64,000 bases of DNA. It comes from Mesorhizobium sp. Lineage in GTDB: Bacteria; Pseudomonadota; Alphaproteobacteria; Rhizobiales; Rhizobiaceae. The stretch is from contig NZ_SUGA01000016.1 in NCBI RefSeq assembly GCF_004963255.1, positions 1-64,000 on the forward strand, given 5' to 3'. The translations under genes were made by a program, and so were the position numbers. Positions 52,971-63,420 of this stretch are shown piece by piece (within the stretch, counting starts at the first letter, position 1; each line of letters starts with the position of its first letter). The notes under the pieces are model-generated. The model was not told the origin of the DNA, ran no database searches, and saw only the letters and a list, made by a program, of their open reading frames with translations.

Positions 52971-53939
52971 ATGGCACGCAACAAGATAGCGCTCATCGGC
53001 TCGGGCATGATCGGCGGCACGCTAGCCCATATGATCGGCCTCAAGGATCTCGGCGACGTGGTGCTGTTCGACATCGCCGAGGGCATTCCGCAGGGCAAGG
53101 GCCTCGACATCGCGCAGTCTTCCCCCGTCGACGGTTTCGACTCCCGGCTGACCGGCGTCAACGACTATGCCGGCATCGAGGGCGCGGATGTCTGCATCGT
53201 CACCGCCGGCGTGCCGCGCAAGCCGGGCATGAGCCGCGACGACCTTCTCGGCATCAACCTCAAGGTCATGGAGCAGGTCGGCGCGGGTCTCAAGAAATAC
53301 GCGCCGAAGGCCTTCGTCATCTGCATCACCAACCCGCTCGACGCGATGGTCTGGGCGCTGCAGAAGTTCTCCGGCCTGCCGACCAGTCATGTCGTCGGCA
53401 TGGCCGGCGTGCTCGACAGTGCCCGCTTCCGCTACTTCCTGGCCGAGGAGTTCAAGGTCTCGGTCGAGGACGTCACCGCTTTCGTGCTCGGCGGTCATGG
53501 CGACTCGATGGTGCCGATGATCCGCTATTCGACGGTCGCCGGCATCCCGCTGCCGGATCTCGTCAAGATGGGCTGGACCTCGAAGGAGAAGCTCGACCAG
53601 ATCGTGCAGCGCACCCGCGACGGCGGCGCCGAGATCGTCGGCCTGTTGAAGACCGGCTCGGCCTATTACGCGCCGGCGGCCTCGGCGATCGCCATGGCCG
53701 AATCCTACCTCAAAGACAAGAAGCGCGTGCTGCCCTGCGCCGCCCACCTTTCCGGCCAGTATGGCGTCAGGGGAACCTATGTCGGCGTTCCCGTGGTGAT
53801 CGGCGCCGGCGGCGTCGAGCGCGTCATCGAGATCGACCTGTCGAAGGCAGAGCAGAAGATGTTCGACAATTCGGTCGCGGCCGTCCAGGGCCTAACCGAG
53901 GCCTGCACCAAGATCGCCCCGCATCTCGCCAGCAAGTAA
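52971..53939 (+). CDS. mdh: Malate dehydrogenase
   Basis: A 322-residue NAD-dependent malate dehydrogenase of the LDH-like bacterial group. Rossmann motif IGSGMIGGTLAHM at about 9-21, substrate Arg in VPRKPGMSRDDLL, catalytic His in GGHGDSMVPM. The ATG at 52971 (MARNKIALIG) is the family start; the open frame from 52878 is upstream leader. It is the first TCA gene of the cluster, 41 bases before sucC. Confidence 0.97.
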   Translation: MARNKIALIGSGMIGGTLAHMIGLKDLGDVVLFDIAEGIPQGKGLDIAQSSPVDGFDSRLTGVNDYAGIEGADVCIVTAGVPRKPGMSRDDLLGINLKVMEQVGAGLKKYAPKAFVICITNPLDAMVWALQKFSGLPTSHVVGMAGVLDSARFRYFLAEEFKVSVEDVTAFVLGGHGDSMVPMIRYSTVAGIPLPDLVKMGWTSKEKLDQIVQRTRDGGAEIVGLLKTGSAYYAPAASAIAMAESYLKDKKRVLPCAAHLSGQYGVRGTYVGVPVVIGAGGVERVIEIDLSKAEQKMFDNSVAAVQGLTEACTKIAPHLASK

Positions 53940-53980
53940 TCTCGCCGGCAAAGCAATCGTCCTCCCCGGAGATCAATCGC

Positions 53981-55174
<1,194 letters not shown>

Positions 55175-55179
55175 AGCGG

Positions 55180-55551
55180 ATGCCTCCGCGCAAGATAAAC
55201 CTGATCGAGGCGGCGGATCAGAAGATCGCCAAGGTCTTCGATCCGCATATCGCCGGCGATGTCAATGACAGCCAGGCGAAGGTCGCCAAGTTCGGCGAGG
55301 TCTTCGACTGGCATGCGCATGAGCATGAGGACGAGGCTTTCCTGGTGCTGCGCGGCAGGATCGCCATCGACTTCCGCGACGGGCCGGTCGAGCTCGGTGA
55401 GGGCGACTTCATCGTCGTGCCGCGCGGCGTCGAGCACCGGCCGCGCTCGCTGACCAAGGAGCCCGTCGTACTGATGTTCGAGCCGGCGACGACGCTGAAC
55501 ACCGGCAACGCCCAGAGTGACCTCACCGTCACCGACCTGAAGCGGCTGTAA
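55180..55551 (+). CDS. Cupin domain protein
   Basis: A 123-residue single-domain cupin. The metal-binding motif 1 is WHAHEHEDEAFLVLRG (His, His, Glu), and motif 2 is GEGDFIVVPRGVEHRPR. It begins five bases after the sucC stop codon with no independent promoter visible, so it is probably co-transcribed. Substrate unknown. Its position between sucC and sucD is unusual. Confidence 0.88.
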   Translation: MPPRKINLIEAADQKIAKVFDPHIAGDVNDSQAKVAKFGEVFDWHAHEHEDEAFLVLRGRIAIDFRDGPVELGEGDFIVVPRGVEHRPRSLTKEPVVLMFEPATTLNTGNAQSDLTVTDLKRL

Positions 55552-55561
55552 CTTGCGATGA

Positions 55562-55588
55562 CCACACAGCTACACATATACTGTGTGG
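55562..55588. promoter_or_regulatory. Operator-like inverted repeat before vapB
   Basis: CCACACAG (55562-55569) and CTGTGTGG (55581-55588) are perfect inverted copies separated by 11 bases that include CATATA, a possible -10. Autoregulation by the VapBC complex at such a site is known for the family, so this is a likely vapBC operator-promoter. Confidence 0.65.
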
Positions 55589-55606
55589 AATTGCAGGAGA
55601 AGTGAC

Positions 55607-55837
55607 ATGAAAAATATCACCCTGGCCGTCGAGGAAGCCATTCTGGAACAGGTCAAGCTGACGGCGGCCGAACAGCGGACGACGGTCAACGGAATGGTGC
55701 GGGAGTTTTTTGCCGAGGTGGCGGCAAAACGGCAGGCGAAGGACGAGGCACGGCAGGCGCTTCTGCGGCTTGCGCGCGAGGCGGCGGGAGATATGGGCAG
55801 CAAGAGTTGGAACAGGGAGGCTCTCTATGATCGCTGA
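55607..55837 (+). CDS. vapB: Antitoxin, ribbon-helix-helix type (VapB-like)
   Basis: A 76-residue antitoxin candidate. The N-terminus MKNITLAVEEAILEQVKLTAAEQ fits a ribbon-helix-helix DNA-binding fold. The C-terminus, rich in charged residues, should bind and block the toxin. It overlaps the next gene by 11 bases, as usual for toxin-antitoxin pairs. The ATG at 55607 follows AGGAG. Autoregulation is suggested by the upstream inverted repeat. Confidence 0.82.
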   Translation: MKNITLAVEEAILEQVKLTAAEQRTTVNGMVREFFAEVAAKRQAKDEARQALLRLAREAAGDMGSKSWNREALYDR

Positions 55838-56246
55838 GTGCTTCCTCGACACAAACGTTCTGGTTTATGCGGCCATCGGGCACAAATCCGAGCGCGCCAA
55901 GTATGAACGCGCCGTGGAGCTGATTGCCAAGGAAGACTACTCGACCTCCGCACAGGTGCTGCAGGAGTTTTACGTGAACGTGACCAAACGTGCCGACGTC
56001 GTGCTGGCGCCGGCCAAGGCGGCCGAATGGGTCGCCGCGATATCCATGAAGCCTTGCCAGGATTTGGACAGCGCGGTGGTCATGCGCGGCATCGAGAATG
56101 CGCAGCGGTATCGGATTTCCTACTGGGATGGCGCAATTATTGCCGCCGCCGAGCGCCTTGGCGTCAAGAAACTGTACACCGAAGATCTCAGCCATGGGCA
56201 AACCTATGGCTCCGTGGTCGCCATCAACCCTTTCCGCACCCATTGA
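55827..56246 (+). CDS. vapC: PIN domain toxin VapC
   Basis: A 139-residue PIN-domain ribonuclease toxin. Acidic catalytic residues are Asp8 (FLDTN), Glu47 (LQEF), Asp101 (YWDGAI) and Glu119/Asp120 (YTEDLSHG). The length is normal for VapC. Its target RNA is unknown. Coupled to vapB by an 11-base overlap. It sits between sucC and sucD, inside a TCA-cycle operon. Confidence 0.88.
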   Translation: MIAECFLDTNVLVYAAIGHKSERAKYERAVELIAKEDYSTSAQVLQEFYVNVTKRADVVLAPAKAAEWVAAISMKPCQDLDSAVVMRGIENAQRYRISYWDGAIIAAAERLGVKKLYTEDLSHGQTYGSVVAINPFRTH

Positions 56247-56249
56247 GCC

Positions 56250-56747
56250 ATGAACGCGTCGTCCTTCTCTTCCCTCTCGGATGGTCACCAACGCCTGCAG
56301 GCGCTGGTCGGCGCATGGCGCGGCGAGGAAGAAGTGGCGGCGACGCAATGGACCGATGCCGGCACGGCGACTGCGGAAGTCCTGGCCGAGGCTGAGTTCG
56401 GCGGCCTGTTCGTGGTGCAGCGCTATCGCCAGCGCCGCGACGGCACCGTCTCGTTCGGCGCGCATAATGTGTTCGGCTTCGACCAGCAGAACGGCCTCGT
56501 CACCCTGCATCAGTTCGACTCGATGGGGTTCGTGCCGATGTCACCGGCCGCGGGCACGTGGAACAGTGGCGAACTGGCGCTGGAACGGTCGTCGCCGCGC
56601 GGCTCGGCTCGCGTGACCTACAATTTTGACGACATCGATACCTATCGCATGAAACTTCAGTTCAAGCCCACGAGCGGCAATGCTTGGCAAGACATGGTGA
56701 GCGGGCTCTACCGGCGCGTCTCGCCTTCCACGATCAACGGTTTTTAG
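56250..56747 (+). CDS. DUF1579 family protein
   Basis: A 165-residue protein with the DUF1579 pattern LQALVGAWRGEEEV and FGGLFVVQRYRQRRDG ... HNVFGFDQQNGLV, which suggests a lipocalin-like beta barrel. Function unknown. It starts three bases after the vapC stop and ends 12 bases before sucD, so it is probably in the same transcript. Confidence 0.8.
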   Translation: MNASSFSSLSDGHQRLQALVGAWRGEEEVAATQWTDAGTATAEVLAEAEFGGLFVVQRYRQRRDGTVSFGAHNVFGFDQQNGLVTLHQFDSMGFVPMSPAAGTWNSGELALERSSPRGSARVTYNFDDIDTYRMKLQFKPTSGNAWQDMVSGLYRRVSPSTINGF

Positions 56748-56759
56748 AAAAGGGCCGCG

Positions 56760-57662
56760 ATGTCCATTCTCGTCGACAAGAATACCAAGGTGCTGGTTCA
56801 GGGTCTGACCGGCAAGACCGGCACGTTCCACACCGAGCAGGCGCTGGCCTATCACGGCACCAAGATGGTGGGCGGCATTCATCCCAAGAAGGGCGGCGAG
56901 ACCTGGACGGGCTCGAAGGGTGAGACCCTGCCGATCTTCGCCACGGTGGCCGAGGGCAAGGCAAGGACCGGCGCAAACGCCTCGGTCATCTATGTGCCGC
57001 CGGCGGGCGCCGGTGAAGCCATCATCGAGGCGATCGAGGCCGAGATCCCGCTCATCGTCTGCATCACCGAGGGCATCCCGGTGATGGACATGGTCAAGGT
57101 CAAGGCGCGGCTCGACCGCTCCACTTCGCGGCTGATCGGCCCGAACTGCCCTGGCGTGCTGACGCCCGACGAGTGCAAGATCGGCATCATGCCCGGCAAC
57201 ATCTTCCGCAAGGGCTCGGTGGGCGTTGTTTCGCGCTCGGGAACACTTACCTATGAGGCAGTCTTCCAGACCACCAATGTCGGCCTCGGCCAGACAACGG
57301 CGGTTGGCATCGGCGGCGACCCGGTCAAGGGCACCGAGTTCATCGATGTGCTGGAGATGTTCCTCGCCGACGACGAGACCAAGTCGATCATCATGATCGG
57401 CGAGATCGGCGGCTCGGCCGAGGAAGACGCCGCGCAGTTCCTCAAGGACGAAGCCAAGCGCGGCCGCAAGAAACCGATGGCGGGCTTCATCGCCGGGCGC
57501 ACGGCGCCGGCCGGGCGCACCATGGGCCATGCGGGCGCGGTGATCTCGGGCGGCAAGGGCGGCGCGGAAGACAAGATCGCGGCGATGGAATCGGCCGGCA
57601 TCAAGGTTTCGCCGTCGCCGGCGCGGCTCGGCACGACGCTGGTCGAGGCGATCAAAGGTTAA
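56760..57662 (+). CDS. sucD: Succinyl-CoA synthetase alpha subunit
   Basis: A 300-residue subunit carrying the phosphohistidine. The CoA-binding N-terminus is MSILVDKNTKVLVQGLTGKTG; the phosphorylated His is probably in GRTMGHAGAV near residue 245. GPNCPGVLTPDECKIGIM is the central signature. Its TAA stop is the first part of the hairpin repeat at 57660-57757. Confidence 0.97.
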   Translation: MSILVDKNTKVLVQGLTGKTGTFHTEQALAYHGTKMVGGIHPKKGGETWTGSKGETLPIFATVAEGKARTGANASVIYVPPAGAGEAIIEAIEAEIPLIVCITEGIPVMDMVKVKARLDRSTSRLIGPNCPGVLTPDECKIGIMPGNIFRKGSVGVVSRSGTLTYEAVFQTTNVGLGQTTAVGIGGDPVKGTEFIDVLEMFLADDETKSIIMIGEIGGSAEEDAAQFLKDEAKRGRKKPMAGFIAGRTAPAGRTMGHAGAVISGGKGGAEDKIAAMESAGIKVSPSPARLGTTLVEAIKG

Positions 57663-57757
57663 GGGAGTAGGGGAGTAAGGGAGTAGGGCAGTAGGGAAAG
57701 ACAGGCGCCGGACAGCCCTACTCCCCTACTGCCTTACTCCCCTACTCCCCTCCAACT
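57660..57757. repeat. Inverted repeat of GGGGAGTA units at the sucD stop codon
   Basis: From the sucD TAA the sequence reads as tandem GGGAGTA/GGGCAGTA units, then a loop GGGAAAGACAGGCGCCGGACAG, then the reverse complement CCCTACTCCCC.... It is related to 34975-35058 (acnA stop), in the same orientation relative to the gene. The core GGGAAAGACA is shared. Confidence 0.88.
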
Positions 57758-57788
57758 AAGGAGACGGAGCCAGGCTCCGCAGACGAAA

Positions 57789-60776
57789 ATGGCAAGACAA
57801 GATCAGGCCAACGACCAATTCTCGCTCACCTCATTCCTCTATGGCGGCAACGCCGACTACATCGACGCGCTCTACGCCGCCTATGAGGACGATCCGGCTT
57901 CGGTCGACCCGGAGTGGCAGGATTTCTTCGCGGCGCTGAAGGACGACGCGGGCGACGTCCGCAAGAACGCCAAGGGCGCCTCCTGGGCAAAACCCTCTTG
58001 GCCGATGACGGCCAATGGCGAGCTGGTCTCGGCGCTCGACGGCAATTGGGGCCTGGTCGAAAAGGCGATCGAAAAAAAGGTGAAGGAAAAGGCGGTCGTC
58101 AACGGCGCCGTGCTTTCCGACGCCGATGTGCATCAGGCGACGCGCGATTCGGTGCGCGCCATCATGATGATCCGCGCCTACCGCATGCGCGGCCATCTGC
58201 ACGCCAATCTTGATCCGCTCGGCATCGCCAAGCCGCTCGAGGACTACAACGAGCTGTCGCCGGAGAATTACGGTTTTACCGAAGCCGATTACGACCGGCC
58301 GATCTTCCTCGACAATGTGCTGGGCCTGGAATTCGGCACCATCCGGCAGATGCTGGACATCCTGACCCGCACCTATTGCTCGACCCTTGGCGTCGAGTTC
58401 ATGCACATCTCCGACCCGGAAGAGAAGGCCTGGATCCAGGCGCGCATCGAAGGCGCCGATAAGGAGATCACCTTCACTGCCACCGGCAAGAAGGCGATCC
58501 TGTCCAAGCTGATCGAGGCCGAGGGGTTCGAGCAGTATATCGACGTCAAGTACAAGGGCACCAAGCGCTTCGGCCTCGACGGCGGCGAGTCGCTGATCCC
58601 GGCGCTGGAGCAGATCGTCAAGCGCGGCGGCCAACTCGGCCTCAAGGAAATCGTGCTCGGCATGGCGCATCGCGGCCGCCTCAACGTGCTTTCCCAGGTG
58701 ATGGCCAAGCCCCACCGCGCCATCTTCCACGAATTCAAGGGCGGCTCCGCCGCCCCGGACGAGGTCGAGGGCTCGGGCGACGTGAAGTACCATCTCGGCG
58801 CCTCGTCGGACCGCGAGTTCGACGGCAACAAGGTGCATCTGTCGCTGACGGCCAATCCCTCGCATCTGGAAATCGTCGATCCGGTGGTGATGGGCAAGGC
58901 GCGCGCCAAGCAGGACCAGCTTTCCGGCCGCGAGCGTGGCGAGGTCGTGCCGCTGTCGGAGCGCGCCAAGGTGATGCCGCTGCTTCTCCATGGCGACGCC
59001 GCCTTCGCCGGCCAGGGCGTGATCGCCGAAATCCTCGGCCTTTCGGGCCTGCGCGGCCATCGCGTCGCCGGCACGCTGCACGTCATCATCAACAACCAGA
59101 TCGGCTTCACCACCAATCCGCGCTTCTCGCGCTCCTCGCCCTATCCGTCGGATGTGGCCAAGATGATCGAGGCGCCGATCTTCCACGTCAATGGCGACGA
59201 TCCGGAAGCCGTGGTGCACGCCGCGAAGGTCGCGACCGAGTTCCGCATGAAGTTCCACAAGCCGGTGGTCGTGGACATGTTCTGCTATCGCCGCTTCGGC
59301 CACAATGAGGGCGACGAGCCGGCCTTCACCCAGCCGATCATGTATCGCAACATCCGCACCCACAAGACGGTGGTGCAGATCTATGCCGACCGGCTGATCG
59401 CGGAAGGCCACGTCACCCAGGCCGAGGTCGACAAGATGCGGGCCGACTGGCGCGCGCATCTGGAAGCCGAATGGGAAGTCGGCCAGAGCTACAAGCCCAA
59501 CAAGGCCGACTGGCTGGATGGCGCGTGGTCTGGCCTGCGCACCGCCGACAACCAGGATGAACAACGGCGCGGCAAGACAGCCGTGCCGGTGCGCACGTTG
59601 AAGGAGATCGGCAAGAAGCTGACCGAGGTGCCGAAGGATTTCGAGGCGCACAAGACGATCCTGCGCTTCCTCGAGAACCGCCGCCAGGCGATCGAATCCG
59701 GCGAAGGCATCGACTGGTCGACGGCCGAGGCGCTGGCCTTCGGCGCCATCCTGCTCGACGGCAATCCGATCCGCCTGTCGGGCCAGGATTCGGAGCGCGG
59801 CACCTTCTCGCAGCGCCATTCGGTGCTTTACGACCAGCGCGACGAGACCCGCTACATCCCGCTCAACAACCTCTCGGCGGCGCAGGCCGGCTACGAAGTC
59901 ATCAACTCGATGCTGTCGGAAGAGGCGGTGCTGGGCTTCGAATATGGCTACAGCCTGGCCGAGCCGAAGGCGCTGACGCTCTGGGAAGCGCAGTTCGGCG
60001 ATTTTGCCAACGGCGCCCAGGTGGTGTTCGACCAGTTCATCTCGTCGGGCGAGCGCAAGTGGCTCAGAATGTCGGGCCTCGTCTGCCTGCTGCCGCATGG
60101 CTATGAGGGCCAGGGGCCGGAGCATTCATCCGCCCGCCTCGAGCGCTTCCTGCAGCTCTGCGCGGAAGACAACATGCAGGTCGCCAACGTCACCACGCCG
60201 GCCAATTATTTCCACATCCTGCGCCGGCAGTTGAAGCGCGACTTCCGCAAGCCGCTAATCCTGATGACGCCGAAGTCGCTGCTGCGTCACAAGCGGGCGG
60301 TGTCGACGCTGTCGGAGATTTCGGGCGAGAGCTCGTTCCACCGGCTGCTGTGGGACGATGCGCAGCTCTTGGCCGACCAGCCGATCAAGCTGGTGAAGGA
60401 CTCCAAGATCCGCCGTGTCGTGCTGTGCTCGGGCAAGGTCTATTACGACCTCTATGAGGAGCGCGAGAAGCGCGGCATCAACGACATTTATCTGCTGCGC
60501 GTCGAACAGCTCTATCCGTTCCCGGCCAAGGCGCTGATCACCGAGCTGTCGCGTTTCCGCAATGCCGAGATGGTGTGGTGCCAGGAGGAGCCCAAGAATA
60601 TGGGCGCCTGGTCGTTCATCGACCCCTATCTCGAATGGGTGCTGGCGCATATCGACGCCAAGCATCAGCGGGTGCGCTACACCGGGCGGCCAGCCTCGGC
60701 CTCGCCGGCAACCGGCCTGATGTCGAAGCATCTCAGCCAGCTCGCCGCGCTGCTCGACGACGCTCTCGGCGAATAA
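57789..60776 (+). CDS. sucA: 2-oxoglutarate dehydrogenase E1 component
   Basis: A 995-residue thiamine diphosphate enzyme that decarboxylates 2-oxoglutarate and hands succinyl to SucB. Seen: SFLYGGNADYIDALY at the start, a histidine motif region GMAHRGRLNVL, the ThDP motif LHGDAAFAGQGVIAE and LLPHGYEGQGPEHSS. Length is typical for alphaproteobacteria. It uses the ATG at 57789; the nearest AGGAG (57758-57763) is 25 bases away, with a CGGAGCC/GGCTCCG palindrome between, which is unusual for its translation start. Confidence 0.98.
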   Translation: MARQDQANDQFSLTSFLYGGNADYIDALYAAYEDDPASVDPEWQDFFAALKDDAGDVRKNAKGASWAKPSWPMTANGELVSALDGNWGLVEKAIEKKVKEKAVVNGAVLSDADVHQATRDSVRAIMMIRAYRMRGHLHANLDPLGIAKPLEDYNELSPENYGFTEADYDRPIFLDNVLGLEFGTIRQMLDILTRTYCSTLGVEFMHISDPEEKAWIQARIEGADKEITFTATGKKAILSKLIEAEGFEQYIDVKYKGTKRFGLDGGESLIPALEQIVKRGGQLGLKEIVLGMAHRGRLNVLSQVMAKPHRAIFHEFKGGSAAPDEVEGSGDVKYHLGASSDREFDGNKVHLSLTANPSHLEIVDPVVMGKARAKQDQLSGRERGEVVPLSERAKVMPLLLHGDAAFAGQGVIAEILGLSGLRGHRVAGTLHVIINNQIGFTTNPRFSRSSPYPSDVAKMIEAPIFHVNGDDPEAVVHAAKVATEFRMKFHKPVVVDMFCYRRFGHNEGDEPAFTQPIMYRNIRTHKTVVQIYADRLIAEGHVTQAEVDKMRADWRAHLEAEWEVGQSYKPNKADWLDGAWSGLRTADNQDEQRRGKTAVPVRTLKEIGKKLTEVPKDFEAHKTILRFLENRRQAIESGEGIDWSTAEALAFGAILLDGNPIRLSGQDSERGTFSQRHSVLYDQRDETRYIPLNNLSAAQAGYEVINSMLSEEAVLGFEYGYSLAEPKALTLWEAQFGDFANGAQVVFDQFISSGERKWLRMSGLVCLLPHGYEGQGPEHSSARLERFLQLCAEDNMQVANVTTPANYFHILRRQLKRDFRKPLILMTPKSLLRHKRAVSTLSEISGESSFHRLLWDDAQLLADQPIKLVKDSKIRRVVLCSGKVYYDLYEEREKRGINDIYLLRVEQLYPFPAKALITELSRFRNAEMVWCQEEPKNMGAWSFIDPYLEWVLAHIDAKHQRVRYTGRPASASPATGLMSKHLSQLAALLDDALGE

Positions 60777-60821
60777 CCGGACGAAACAGACCTCAAGAAG
60801 ACAAGAGAACGGACAGGCACA

Positions 60822-62096
<1,275 letters not shown>

Positions 62097-62131
62097 AGGT
62101 GGCTCATGACGGCTCGCGGCCGGAGCGGCGA

Positions 62132-62644
62132 ATGAAAGCCCGTCTGCTCGGTGCCGCGAAACCGGTCGCCCTCGCAGCCGGCGTGACTCTCGTGGCTTCC
62201 GCAGCCCAGGCCGCATGCCCGATTCAGCTCGCCGTCTATGGCGAGGCCCGGAGTGGCGCCGAGATCGACTTCACCCCGGCCGGCAGCTCGGCGACGGTCA
62301 CCAACGCCTTCCGCATGATCCTCGACAACAATGTCGTGCTCGACGGCATCGCCATGTGGACGGAGGGCAGCGCAGCACGACCGCATGGCTCGCTGATGTA
62401 CAAATGCCCGACAGGCGATGTCACCGGCGAGGAGCTTGCCGCCTGCACGGTCTGGGAGGGGGTCATCTACAGCGCGGACGAGAAGGGTGGCGTCGGCCTG
62501 CTCCCGGCCGAGGGCGTCGACGCGCCGAAGAGCCTGATCTTTCCCGATCTCGGGCCGTCGCTGGAGATGTCGGCGGCTTACGGTCCCGCCGGCTTCTCCA
62601 AGGTGCCGTGGGACATCTTCGTGCTGAAAGGCTGCCAGGAATGA
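62132..62644 (+). CDS. Secreted protein of unknown function
   Basis: A 170-residue exported protein. The signal peptide (about 1-28) ends in AAQAAC. The mature protein has five cysteines (near residues 29, 91, 105, 168) and no domain I can name. It starts at ATG 62132 with GGAG upstream and overlaps the SDR gene by ATGA. It is inserted between sucB and lpdA. Confidence 0.75.
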   Translation: MKARLLGAAKPVALAAGVTLVASAAQAACPIQLAVYGEARSGAEIDFTPAGSSATVTNAFRMILDNNVVLDGIAMWTEGSAARPHGSLMYKCPTGDVTGEELAACTVWEGVIYSADEKGGVGLLPAEGVDAPKSLIFPDLGPSLEMSAAYGPAGFSKVPWDIFVLKGCQE

Positions 62645-63396
62645 GTGCGGACAAGAAAACACTGCTGGTCACCGGCGGCAGCCGCGGCATTGGTGCCGCC
62701 ATATGCCGGCAGGCGAACCGTGCCGGCTACCGGGTGGCGGTGAATTTTGTCTCCAACCAGGTCGCGGCAGACGCGCTGGTTGCCGAGCTAAAATCGACTG
62801 GCGGCGATGCCTTAGCGGTCAAGGGCGATGTCGGCAACGAGACCGATGTCCTAGCGATGTTCGAAGCGGTGGACCGGGCCTTCGGCCGGCTCGACGCCTT
62901 CGTCAACAATGCCGGCATCGTCGATCTCAAGGCGCGGGTCGACGAGATGAGTGTCGAGCGACTGGAGCGCATGATGCGCATCAACGTCGTCGGCTCGTTC
63001 CTGTGCGCGCGTGAAGCAGTGAAGCGCATGTCGACGCGGCATGGCGGCAAGGGTGGGGCCATCGTCAACATCTCGTCCGCTGCGGCCAGGCTCGGCTCGC
63101 CGGGCGAATATGTCGACTACGCCGCCTCCAAGGGCGCGATCGATACGCTGACGATCGGGCTCGCGCGTGAAGTCGCGCTCGAAGGAATTCGCGTCAATGC
63201 CGTCAGCCCCGGCATCACCGAGACCGAAATCCATGCCTCGGGCGGGCAGCCGGACCGCGTGGCGCGGATGCAGGATATGCTGCCGATGAAACGCGCCGGC
63301 ACGGCGGACGAAGTCGCCAGCGCGGTTCTCTATCTTCTGTCGGACGCGGCCTCCTATATAACGGGCGCGATCCTGAATGTGAGCGGCGGCCGCTAA
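62641..63396 (+). CDS. SDR family oxidoreductase
   Basis: A 251-residue short-chain dehydrogenase. NAD(P) motif TGGSRGIG at 11-18, NNAG near residue 90, catalytic YVDYAASKG (Tyr-x3-Lys) and NAVSPGITETE. Substrate unknown. Start overlaps the preceding gene by four bases, so they are coupled. It is the last gene before lpdA. Confidence 0.93.
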   Translation: MSADKKTLLVTGGSRGIGAAICRQANRAGYRVAVNFVSNQVAADALVAELKSTGGDALAVKGDVGNETDVLAMFEAVDRAFGRLDAFVNNAGIVDLKARVDEMSVERLERMMRINVVGSFLCAREAVKRMSTRHGGKGGAIVNISSAAARLGSPGEYVDYAASKGAIDTLTIGLAREVALEGIRVNAVSPGITETEIHASGGQPDRVARMQDMLPMKRAGTADEVASAVLYLLSDAASYITGAILNVSGGR

Positions 63397-63420
63397 AGGC
63401 CGGATAAGAAGGATTCTATC

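Noticed and set aside
57831..60125. 764-codon open frame on the strand opposite sucA
   Set aside because: It lies entirely within sucA, has the Arg/His/Asp-rich composition of GC-rich antisense frames, no domain and no ribosome site. It is a by-product of GC-rich codon bias.
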